From Methyloceanibacter sp. (lineage in GTDB: Bacteria > Pseudomonadota > Alphaproteobacteria > Rhizobiales > Methyloligellaceae), in NCBI GenBank assembly GCA_025449615.1, contig JANWJA010000063.1:1-13575 (forward strand): 13,575 nt of DNA, given 5' to 3'. A program made the position numbers and the translations under genes. The notes beneath the pieces were generated by a model that was not told where the DNA came from, did not search any database, and worked only from the letters and a program-made list of their open reading frames with translations. This document shows, one piece after another, positions 7,872 through 13,575 of this stretch (its first letter is position 1; each line of letters opens with the position of its first letter).

Positions 7872-8261
7872 GTGAGACGACAAAAGCACCCTTCAGGGCC
7901 TTCACAGCGCCAACTCAAAGTGGGCGAGTTGATTCGGCATGCGCTCGCCGAGATTTTCACCCGCGGCGAGATCGTCGACGATGTGCTTTCCAAATATTCG
8001 CTGACGGTGCCCGAAGTGCGGATGACGCCGGACCTGAAACTCGCCACTGCCTATGTGATGCCGCTTGGCGGCGAAGGCGCGGACGAGGCGGTGAAGCACC
8101 TCGGCAAGCATGCGCGCTATCTGCGTGGCGAGCTGGCGCGGCGGATCAGCCTTCGTTATATGCCGGAGATCAGATTCAAGGTCGACACCTCGTTCGAGAG
8201 CTCGCGCCGCATCGACGAATTGCTTGCCTCGGAAAAGGTCGCTCGCGATCTCGAAGACTAA
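7872..8261 (+). CDS. rbfA: 30S ribosome-binding factor RbfA
   Basis: Binds the 30S subunit near helix 1 of 16S rRNA during late maturation and cold adaptation. The protein is 129 residues from the start chosen here and forms one KH-like domain. Conserved blocks are [40 protein letters not shown], and the C-terminal [19 protein letters not shown]. No ATG is available; the candidates are TTG 7860, GTG 7869 and GTG 7872. I chose GTG 7872 because GGGA lies six bases upstream and the resulting short basic head ([15 protein letters not shown]) resembles alphaproteobacterial homologues. The gene follows a palindromic repeat and precedes truB by 26 bases, in the usual infB-rbfA-truB order. The identity is secure; the start is not. 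Confidence 0.93.
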   Translation: MRRQKHPSGPSQRQLKVGELIRHALAEIFTRGEIVDDVLSKYSLTVPEVRMTPDLKLATAYVMPLGGEGADEAVKHLGKHARYLRGELARRISLRYMPEIRFKVDTSFESSRRIDELLASEKVARDLED

Positions 8262-8287
8262 GTGCCCGACAGATCAGGACATCAACC

Positions 8288-9199
8288 ATGGCGCGGCAGC
8301 GCAAAGGCTTACCCGTCAATGGCTGGCTCATTCTTGACAAGCCGCAGGGGCTGAACTCGACGAAGGCCGTGTCCCGCGTCAAGCATCTGTTCAATGCGCA
8401 GAAGGCGGGCCATGCCGGCACGCTCGACCCGCTTGCCACCGGGGTGTTGCCGATCGCGCTCGGCGAGGCGACCAAGACGGTGCCCTTCGTCATGGACGGC
8501 AGCAAGGCCTACCGTTTCACGATTGTCTGGGGTGCTGAGACCGATACCGACGACTCGGACGGCACCGTGACGGAGAAAAGCGACGAGCGTCCGTCGCGGG
8601 CCGAGATCGAGGCCGCTTTGCCGGCTTTCACCGGCACGATCAGTCAGCTTCCTCCGCGCTATTCGGCTCTGAAAGTCGACGGCGCGCGCGCCTATGATCT
8701 TGCCCGGGAGAACGAGGAATTCGAGCTTCAACCGCGCGATGTCACCATCGACCGCCTAAGCCTGGTCGACGCCCTCGATGCGGATCACGCCGTGCTCGAA
8801 GCCGAGTGCGGCAAAGGAACCTATGTCCGCGCGATCGCGCGCGATATCGGGCGCGTGCTTGGAGCGCTCGGCCATGTCGGCGCGCTCCGCCGGACCAGAG
8901 TCGGCCCTTTCGATGAGGCGGCCTCGATCCCGCTTGAGGCGCTCGAGACACTGGAACCGGACGGGTTGTCCGGAACGCTGCTTCCCGTAGAGACGGCACT
9001 CACGGAGATTCCGTCCCTCAGTCTCAGCAGCTCGGACGCGGCAAGATTGCGGCTGGGCCAGTCCGTGCTGTTGCGAGGGCGCGACGCACCGATTTATAGC
9101 GGTCCGATCTACGCTCTGTCGCGCGGGGCGCTGGTTGCGATCGGCGAAATGAGCCAAGGCGAGTTCAAGCCAAAGCGCATTTTCAATCTGTCCCGCTAA
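8288..9199 (+). CDS. truB: tRNA pseudouridine(55) synthase TruB
   Basis: Converts U55 in the T-loop of nearly all tRNAs to pseudouridine. The protein is 303 residues. The TruB signature is complete: GWLILDKPQGLNSTKAV near residue 11, then HAGTLDPLATGVLPIALGEA with the catalytic aspartate at residue 47 (D48 in E. coli). Later blocks are YRFTIVWGAETDTDDSDG, QLPPRYSALKVDGARAYDLAR and GTYVRAIARDIG. A PUA-like C-terminal part (about 245-303) has LRLGQSVLLRG. The ATG at 8288 follows a CAGGA site; an open frame upstream runs through rbfA in another phase and is not coding. It is probably the last gene of the rimP operon, since a separate promoter seems to precede rpsO. Confidence 0.97.
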   Translation: MARQRKGLPVNGWLILDKPQGLNSTKAVSRVKHLFNAQKAGHAGTLDPLATGVLPIALGEATKTVPFVMDGSKAYRFTIVWGAETDTDDSDGTVTEKSDERPSRAEIEAALPAFTGTISQLPPRYSALKVDGARAYDLARENEEFELQPRDVTIDRLSLVDALDADHAVLEAECGKGTYVRAIARDIGRVLGALGHVGALRRTRVGPFDEAASIPLEALETLEPDGLSGTLLPVETALTEIPSLSLSSSDAARLRLGQSVLLRGRDAPIYSGPIYALSRGALVAIGEMSQGEFKPKRIFNLSR

Positions 9200-9290
9200 G
9201 GTCCGTGACGTTGCAGGTGCGGAAATCGGGGCCGCTCCGGAAATTGTCTTTATTTTCCGAGGCGAATTGCCCGTTTTAGCTGCAATTTCC

Positions 9291-9320
9291 ACTGGCCTCG
9301 GACGGGATAATCCCTATAGT
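9291..9320 (+). promoter_or_regulatory. Candidate promoter for rpsO
   Basis: A good -10 box, TATAGT (9315-9320), with a weak -35 around ACTGGC or CTGGCC (9291-9297), spacing 17-18. GATAAT at 9306-9311 is a second possible -10. Transcription would start near 9327, exactly where the GC-rich leader hairpin begins. The -10 is convincing and the -35 is poor. Confidence 0.45.
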
Positions 9321-9326
9321 GCGCCC

Positions 9327-9357
9327 GTGCACCGGCCTCCCTTAGGCCGGTTTGCAC
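9327..9357 (+). promoter_or_regulatory. Hairpin in the rpsO leader, possible S15 autoregulatory element
   Basis: ACCGGCCT (9331-9338) pairs perfectly with AGGCCGGT (9344-9351) around the loop CCCTT. GTGC (9327-9330) extends the stem with GCAC (9354-9357) across a two-base bulge. It lies at the predicted 5' end of the rpsO transcript, about 67 bases before the start codon. S15 represses its own mRNA through structured leaders in several phyla, including Alphaproteobacteria, so a regulatory role is plausible but not shown. There is only a short TTT after the stem, so I do not call it a terminator. Confidence 0.5.
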
Positions 9358-9424
9358 TTAAGCCGACCGTGCTGGACGACATCCTGGCCCGGCCATTCAC
9401 CAACCCAAATTAGAGGATCACCCG

Positions 9425-9694
9425 ATGTCGATCAGCGCTGAGCGCAAGCAAGAGCTTATCCAAGAATACGCCATCAAGCCGGGCGATACCGGCTCCGCCG
9501 AGGTGCAGGTTGCTATCCTGACCCAGCGGATCACCAATCTCACCGACCATTTCAAGACCCATAGCAAAGACAATCACTCAAGGCGCGGCCTGCTCAAAAT
9601 GGTGAGCACGCGGCGCCGGCTGCTCGATTACGTCAAGGCCACTGACGAGGATCGCTATCAGAAACTCATCAACCGGTTGGGCATTCGCCGGTGA
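9425..9694 (+). CDS. rpsO: 30S ribosomal protein S15
   Basis: Primary binder of the 16S rRNA central domain, and contributes to a subunit bridge. The protein is 89 residues, exactly the usual length. The family pattern is complete: an N-terminal helix [36 protein letters not shown], the rRNA-binding [20 protein letters not shown] block, and the ending [12 protein letters not shown]. The ATG at 9425 has AGAGGA about seven bases upstream. It has its own likely promoter and a structured leader, and is followed by pnp after 106 bases, the same rpsO-pnp arrangement as in E. coli, where the pair is partly co-transcribed. Confidence 0.98.
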   Translation: MSISAERKQELIQEYAIKPGDTGSAEVQVAILTQRITNLTDHFKTHSKDNHSRRGLLKMVSTRRRLLDYVKATDEDRYQKLINRLGIRR

Positions 9695-9744
9695 CGCGAC
9701 CGCTTTCGCTTCGCGCCGCAGGATCGTTTTGCACCCATTGGCCT

Positions 9745-9770
9745 CGAGCCGTCGCCCACGGGCAGGCTCG
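9745..9770 (+). promoter_or_regulatory. Hairpin in the pnp leader
   Basis: CGAGCC (9745-9750) pairs with GGCTCG (9765-9770), with a shorter inner stem GCC (9754-9756) to GGC (9761-9763). It lies 30 bases ahead of the pnp start and has no T-run. In E. coli a pnp leader stem is cut by RNase III and then used by PNPase for autocontrol; a similar role here is only a suggestion from position. Confidence 0.35.
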
Positions 9771-9800
9771 GCCTCAACCCATACACATTGAGATGTCACC

Positions 9801-11924
9801 ATGTTCAAGACGCATGCCGTAGAAATCGATTGGGCGGGACGCCCGCTCAGCCTCGAGACCGGGCGCATCGCGCGCCAGGCCGACGCATCCGTGCTCGCCT
9901 GCTATGGCGGCACATCCGTGCTCGCCACCGTCGTCGCCGCCAAGGAACCTCGCGCGGGAATCGACTTTTTCCCGCTCACCGTGAACTACCAAGAGAAGAC
10001 CTTCGCCGCCGGCAAGATTCCCGGCGGCTATTTCAAGCGCGAGGGCCGTCCCACTGAAAAGGAGACGCTGACCTCGCGGCTGATCGACCGCCCGATCCGG
10101 CCGCTGTTCGCGCCGGGCTTCAAGAACGAGACGCAAGTCGTCGCCACCGTGCTGTCGCACGACATGGAGAACGATCCCGATGTGGTGGCCTTGGTCGCTG
10201 CATCCGCGGCGCTGACGCTATCCGGCGTGCCCTTCATGGGCCCGATCGCCGCGGCACGCGTCGGCTATATCGCCGGCGCCTATGTGCTGAACCCGATGAT
10301 CGACGAGATGAGCGAGAGCTCTCTCGACCTCGTCGTTGCCGGCACTGCATCCGCCGTGTTGATGGTGGAATCCGAGGCCAAGGAGCTTTCGGAAGAAGTG
10401 ATGCTCGGCGCCGTGGTGTTCGGGCAAAAGGGCTTCCAGCCGGTGATCGATGCGATCGTCAAGCTCGCCGAGCGCGCCGCGAAGGAACCTTGGGATCTGA
10501 AGGTTGACGGAGGCGCCGAGGCGCTCGCGACCAAGGTGCGGGACGCGGCATCTGCCGAGCTTCGCGATGCCTACAAGATCGCGGTCAAGCAAGATCGCCG
10601 CGACCGTATTGCCGCGATCAAGGACAAGCTTGTCAAGGCGCTGGTGCCTGCGGATGACGACGGCACGCTCGCGCCGAAAGTCTCGGCTGCATTCAAAGAT
10701 GCAGAAAAAGACGTGGTGCGCGGCTCTATTCTCGAGACCGGACACCGTATCGACGGCCGCGACCTGAAGACCGTTCGCCCGATCGTGAGCGAGGTGGGTA
10801 TCCTGCCGCGCACACATGGCAGCGCGCTCTTCACCCGCGGCGAAACCCAGGCGCTCGTGGTGGCGACGCTCGGCACCGGCGAAGACGAGCAATATGTCGA
10901 CGCGCTGCAGGGGACCTACAAAGAGACCTTCATGCTGCACTACAATTTCCCGCCCTACTCGGTCGGCGAAACTGGCCGCATGACGGGGCCCGGACGCCGG
11001 GAAATCGGCCATGGCAAGCTCGCCTGGCGCGCCATTCACCCCGTGTTGCCGGATCGCGAGAGCTTCCCCTACACGATCCGCGTCGTGTCGGAGATCACCG
11101 AGTCGAATGGCTCCTCCTCGATGGCCACGGTGTGCGGCTCGTCGCTGGCGATGATGGACGCGGGCATTCCACTGAAACGCCCGGTTGCCGGCATCGCCAT
11201 GGGATTGATCAAGGAGGACAAGGGCTATGCCGTCCTCTCCGACATTCTCGGCGACGAGGACCACCTCGGCGACATGGACTTCAAGGTGGCAGGCACCGAG
11301 CAAGGCGTGACCTCGCTGCAAATGGACATCAAGATCACCGGCATCACCGAGGAGATCATGAAGATCGCGCTCGACCAGGCACGTGACGGGCGCTTGCATA
11401 TCCTTGGCGAAATGAACAAGGCGCTGACTGCCGCGCGGCCCGAGCTCGGCGAATATGCGCCGCGCATCGAGACCATCCACATCCCGGTCGACAAGATCCG
11501 CGAAGTGATCGGCTCGGGCGGCTCGGTGATCCGCGAGATCGTGGCCGAGTCCGGCGCCAAGATCGATATTTCGGATGACGGCACGGTGAAGATCGCCTCA
11601 GCCAACGCCGAGTCGATCCGTGCCGCGATCGCTCGCATCCGTGGCATCACCGCAGAGCCTGAAGTCGGCGAGATTTATCAGGGCAAGGTCGTCAAGGTGA
11701 TGGAGTTTGGCGCTTTCGTGAACTTCTTCGGCCCGAAGGACGGCCTGGTGCACATCTCGCAACTGTCGGACGGCAGGCCGAAGACGGTCAACGAGGTGGT
11801 CAAGGAAGGCGACACGGTCTGGGTGAAGCTGCTCGGCTTCGACGACCGCGGCAAGGTCAGGCTGTCGATGAAAGTCGTCGATCAGGCCACCGGCAAGGAA
11901 ATCGCGAAGGAAACGGCGAGCTAG
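9801..11924 (+). CDS. pnp: Polyribonucleotide nucleotidyltransferase (PNPase)
   Basis: Phosphorolytic 3'-5' exoribonuclease, active as a trimer in mRNA decay and RNA quality control. The protein is 707 residues, normal length. Domains in order: first RNase PH core (about 10-140, with [20 protein letters not shown]), all-helical linker (about 145-235), second RNase PH core (about 310-550, with [15 protein letters not shown] and [17 protein letters not shown]), KH domain (about 555-615, [12 protein letters not shown] with the GSGG loop near 571), and S1 domain (about 625-695, [16 protein letters not shown]). In [19 protein letters not shown] the aspartates at 485 and 491 correspond to catalytic and metal-binding D486 and D492 of E. 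coli. It ends directly after the S1 domain without the long tail that binds RNase E in some bacteria. The ATG at 9801 has only a weak GAG upstream. Transcription ends at a strong terminator 33 bases after the stop. Confidence 0.98.
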   Translation: MFKTHAVEIDWAGRPLSLETGRIARQADASVLACYGGTSVLATVVAAKEPRAGIDFFPLTVNYQEKTFAAGKIPGGYFKREGRPTEKETLTSRLIDRPIRPLFAPGFKNETQVVATVLSHDMENDPDVVALVAASAALTLSGVPFMGPIAAARVGYIAGAYVLNPMIDEMSESSLDLVVAGTASAVLMVESEAKELSEEVMLGAVVFGQKGFQPVIDAIVKLAERAAKEPWDLKVDGGAEALATKVRDAASAELRDAYKIAVKQDRRDRIAAIKDKLVKALVPADDDGTLAPKVSAAFKDAEKDVVRGSILETGHRIDGRDLKTVRPIVSEVGILPRTHGSALFTRGETQALVVATLGTGEDEQYVDALQGTYKETFMLHYNFPPYSVGETGRMTGPGRREIGHGKLAWRAIHPVLPDRESFPYTIRVVSEITESNGSSSMATVCGSSLAMMDAGIPLKRPVAGIAMGLIKEDKGYAVLSDILGDEDHLGDMDFKVAGTEQGVTSLQMDIKITGITEEIMKIALDQARDGRLHILGEMNKALTAARPELGEYAPRIETIHIPVDKIREVIGSGGSVIREIVAESGAKIDISDDGTVKIASANAESIRAAIARIRGITAEPEVGEIYQGKVVKVMEFGAFVNFFGPKDGLVHISQLSDGRPKTVNEVVKEGDTVWVKLLGFDDRGKVRLSMKVVDQATGKEIAKETAS

Positions 11925-11956
11925 TTCAGCCAAGTGCGACTGAGACGCATAAAGTT

Positions 11957-11988
11957 ATGGCCGGGCACCTCCCGGCCATTTTCTTTTT
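11957..11988 (+). terminator. Intrinsic terminator after pnp
   Basis: ATGGCCGGG (11957-11965), loop CACCT, and CCCGGCCAT (11971-11979) form a perfect 9-bp stem, followed at once by a T-rich tract TTTTCTTTTT (11979-11988). It ends the rpsO-pnp transcript. On the minus strand the stem is followed by a T-poor sequence, so it should act mainly in one direction, although the minus-strand small gene ends only six bases away. Confidence 0.92.
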
Positions 11989-11993
11989 CAGCA

Positions 11994-12182
11994 CTATTTC
12001 TTCTTCTCACAACGCCAGCCGATCACCGTATATTGGGTGTTACCAGCAAGCCATTTATTGGCGTCGGTCTCGCCTTGGCGGATGCATGTCACAACGTCAT
12101 CCGGAGCCGAGCTGGTGATGACGGTCTCGCCGCAAGTATGCGGCTCGGCAAGAAGGCAGGTAATCAGAACGAGTTGGGCCAT
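11994..12182 (-). CDS. Small cysteine-containing protein of unknown function
   Basis: A 62-residue protein reading MAQLVLITCLLAEPHTC at the start and ending TQYTVIGWRCEKKK. I do not recognise a named family, but the layout (Cys 9, 17, 33 and 58; CIRQGE followed by a short ANKWLA helix; a terminal I-W-R-C motif) resembles uncharacterised small proteins I recall from Rhizobiales, with endings like HPGWxIxRWxC. The N-terminus is mildly hydrophobic but short for a signal peptide. It is supported by an excellent Shine-Dalgarno site: minus-strand GGAGGA (complement of 12192-12197) nine bases before the ATG. A weak promoter can be drawn upstream. It lies downstream of fabI on the same strand, 77 bases after its stop, and converges on the pnp terminator. 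It may be an independent gene or the tail of the fabB-fabI unit. Function unknown. Confidence 0.7.
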   Translation of the reverse strand: MAQLVLITCLLAEPHTCGETVITSSAPDDVVTCIRQGETDANKWLAGNTQYTVIGWRCEKKK

Positions 12183-12218
12183 GCCCCACTTTCCTCCAAT
12201 TCGATTGGTTTGGCGGCG

Positions 12219-12247
12219 AATTTACAGATGTCGCCGCGGCGTCACAA
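12219..12247 (-). promoter_or_regulatory. Possible promoter of the minus-strand small gene
   Basis: On the minus strand TTGTGA (complement of 12242-12247) and TAAATT (complement of 12219-12224) are 17 bases apart, four of six matches to each consensus box. A 7-bp inverted repeat, GCGGCGA / TCGCCGC (about 12213-12237), overlaps it and could be a binding site or a weak fabI 3' stem. Tentative. Confidence 0.3.
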
Positions 12248-12259
12248 CTCCCGACGAGT

Positions 12260-13144
12260 TTACTGGGCCGCCTCGCGCGGCGGCTTCTCAGAATGGTTGT
12301 CGCCGTCCTTATCGCCCAAATCCATGGCTTTGACGGCGTCGATGCTCGGCATGGCGATGGTGGAGTAACCGCAATCGACGAAGTGCACCTCGCCGGTGAC
12401 CGCGCCGGAGAGATCGGACAGGAGATAGAGCGCAGAGCCTCCGACCTCATCCAGAGTGGGCGAGCGGCGCATCGGGGCGTGCTCGCGCTGGTAGTTGAAG
12501 AGAGCGCGCGCATCGGAAATGCCGGCGCCTGCGAGCGTTCGCATCGGGCCTGCGGAGAGCGCGTTGACGCGAATGTTCTGCGGACCGAAATCCGAGGCGA
12601 GATAGCGTACGCTGGTTTCGAGCGCCGCCTTGGCGACGCCCATGACGTTATAACTCGGCACCACTCTCGTCGCGCCGCCGTAAGTCAGCGTTAGCAACGA
12701 GCCGCCCTTCGGCATCAACTCCGCAGCGAGTTTACAAATCTCGGTGAAGGAGAAGCAGGAGATCACCATGGTGTGGCTGAAATTCTTCCGCGTCGTGTCG
12801 CAATATCGTCCCCTAAGCTCATTGCGATCCGAGAAGGCAAGCGCGTGCACGACGAAATCGAGAGAGCCCCATTTCTTCTTGATCACGTCGAAGACGCGTT
12901 TGACACTATCCAGATCCTCAACGTCGGCTTCCTCGATAATCTTGGCGCCAATCGACTGTGCCAGCGGCACGGCACGGCGACCGAAGGCGCCGCCTTGATA
13001 GGAGAAGGCAAGGTCCGCGCCCTGGCCGTGAAGCACCCGAGCGATGCCCCAGGCGATGGAGCGGTCATTGGCGACACCCATCACCAGGCCCTTCTTCCCG
13101 GCCATGATGGGTCCCGGGGTGGCAATGTCTTTTGTTGTTGTCAT
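12260..13144 (-). CDS. fabI: Enoyl-[acyl-carrier-protein] reductase (NADH), FabI type
   Basis: Reduces the trans-2-enoyl-ACP double bond in the last step of each type II fatty acid elongation cycle. The protein is 294 residues, slightly longer than the usual 260-275. It has the short-chain dehydrogenase fold: a nucleotide-binding N-terminus GLVMGVANDRSIAWGIA (19-35), FabI-type active site with Y155, Y165 and K172 (YNVMGVAK, the Tyr-x6-Lys pair; Y156/K163 in E. coli), and a substrate-side stretch HALAFSDRNELRGRY. The extra length is an N-terminal leader of about 14 residues and a polar, charged C-terminal tail after residue 270 (DKDGDNHSEKPPREAAQ) with no evident fold. The ATG at 13144 is chosen because alphaproteobacterial FabI proteins usually carry a short leader; ATG at residue 14 is the alternative, with no better binding site. 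It starts 51 bases after fabB ends, so the two are probably one operon. Confidence 0.97.
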   Translation of the reverse strand: MTTTKDIATPGPIMAGKKGLVMGVANDRSIAWGIARVLHGQGADLAFSYQGGAFGRRAVPLAQSIGAKIIEEADVEDLDSVKRVFDVIKKKWGSLDFVVHALAFSDRNELRGRYCDTTRKNFSHTMVISCFSFTEICKLAAELMPKGGSLLTLTYGGATRVVPSYNVMGVAKAALETSVRYLASDFGPQNIRVNALSAGPMRTLAGAGISDARALFNYQREHAPMRRSPTLDEVGGSALYLLSDLSGAVTGEVHFVDCGYSTIAMPSIDAVKAMDLGDKDGDNHSEKPPREAAQ

Positions 13145-13195
13145 GACGGTTGACCTAGCTCTTGGGGGTTAAGAAACTCATGCGCTGATCCCCAC

Positions 13196-13575
13196 TCAGC
13201 GATCATGGCGACGGAAAACGAGCGTGGCGTTGGTGCCGCCGAACCCGAAGCTATTGGACATCACACAATTCAGATCGACATTGTCGATCCGCTTGCGCGC
13301 GATCGGCATATCGGCGACCTCGGCATCGATGGTCTCGATATTGGCGGATTCACAGATGAAACCATTATTCATCATCAGGAGGGAATAAATCGCCTCATGC
13401 GCTCCGGCGGCACCCAGCGAATGCCCGGTCAGCGATTTCGTGGCGCTGATCGGAGGCGCGTTCTCGCCGAAAACCTCGCGGATGGCTTCGATCTCCTTAA
13501 CGTCGCCGATCTGGGTCGAGGTGGCGTGAGGGTTGATGTAATCGATCTTTTGGCCGTTGAGATTGGACATGGCCA
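13196..13575 (-). CDS. fabB: 3-oxoacyl-ACP synthase I (FabB), N-terminal part outside window
   Basis: Condensing enzyme of fatty acid elongation, with a special role in unsaturated fatty acid synthesis. Only the last 126 or so residues are visible; the frame continues past the right edge, and the ATG at 13570 is internal. The remaining thiolase-fold half shows both catalytic histidine regions: [12 protein letters not shown] (first histidine) and [21 protein letters not shown] (invariant lysine and second histidine), then [18 protein letters not shown] at the end. The NSFGFGG ending and the [10 protein letters not shown] stretch favour FabB over FabF. Most relatives I recall read HGTST where this has HATST. 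The catalytic cysteine lies outside the window. fabB followed by fabI, often with fabA upstream, is a common alphaproteobacterial operon. Confidence 0.95.
   Translation of the reverse strand, partial: AMSNLNGQKIDYINPHATSTQIGDVKEIEAIREVFGENAPPISATKSLTGHSLGAAGAHEAIYSLLMMNNGFICESANIETIDAEVADMPIARKRIDNVDLNCVMSNSFGFGGTNATLVFRRHDR

Noticed and set aside
9238..9259. CGGAAA / TTTCCG stem after truB as a terminator
   Set aside because: Six weak pairs around a ten-base loop and no T-run after it. truB termination is left open.
10218..11480. 420-codon open frame on the minus strand inside pnp
   Set aside because: Fully antisense to a strongly conserved pnp; rich in His, Arg and Asp without family motifs, as expected from codon-phase shadows in GC-rich DNA.
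12800..12850. Alanine in FabI (HALAFSD) at the position of E. coli G93, as a triclosan-resistance sign
   Set aside because: Alanine is the normal residue at the equivalent site in some triclosan-sensitive FabI proteins such as that of Staphylococcus aureus, so it says nothing about resistance.
1..13575. Search for CRISPR, transposases, tRNAs, att sites, toxin-antitoxin or defence genes
   Set aside because: No direct-repeat arrays, transposase motifs, tRNA-like cloverleaves or defence domains were seen; the cluster is core genome.

Overview
The window carries a conserved alphaproteobacterial translation and RNA-processing gene cluster. The gene order metK - trmB - (DUF1311/LprI-like gene) - rimP - nusA - ylxR/L7Ae fusion - infB - rbfA - truB - rpsO - pnp runs on the plus strand, and fabB - fabI runs on the minus strand toward pnp. 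This order, the fused YlxR-L7Ae protein, the high GC content and the palindromic intergenic repeats all point to Alphaproteobacteria, most likely Hyphomicrobiales (Rhizobiales). I cannot name a genus from the sequence alone.

Layout. Bases 1-920 hold the 3' part of metK (SAM synthetase), cut by the left edge. An imperfect palindrome of about 79 bp (950-1028) separates it from trmB (tRNA m7G46 methyltransferase). Next comes a small secreted DUF1311/LprI-like protein. A candidate promoter and an intrinsic-terminator-like attenuator (2275-2302) then precede rimP, marking the head of the rimP-nusA-ylxR-infB-rbfA-truB unit. Within that unit ylxR and infB overlap by 4 bp (ATGA), and a second palindromic repeat lies between infB and rbfA. 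A separate promoter and a 5' hairpin leader precede rpsO; pnp follows after a 106-bp leader and ends at a strong intrinsic terminator (11957-11988). Downstream, on the minus strand, are a 62-codon cysteine-containing small gene with a good Shine-Dalgarno sequence, then fabI, then the 3' part of fabB, cut by the right edge.

How the genes work together. RimP, RbfA and TruB mature the 30S subunit and tRNA. IF2 drives initiation. NusA and the YlxR/L7Ae protein act at the transcription-RNA interface. S15 is a 30S primary binder. PNPase degrades RNA. MetK supplies the SAM that TrmB and other methyltransferases use. FabB and FabI are the elongation condensing enzyme and the enoyl-ACP reductase of type II fatty acid synthesis.

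No mobile element, CRISPR array, tRNA or rRNA was found, and I found no convincing undescribed multi-gene system; this is mostly core genome. The points worth a second look are cis-regulatory (the rimP attenuator, the rpsO leader, palindromes next to start codons) plus two poorly characterised small genes. No stretch longer than 300 bases lacks a gene; the longest gap (9200-9424) holds the rpsO promoter and leader.
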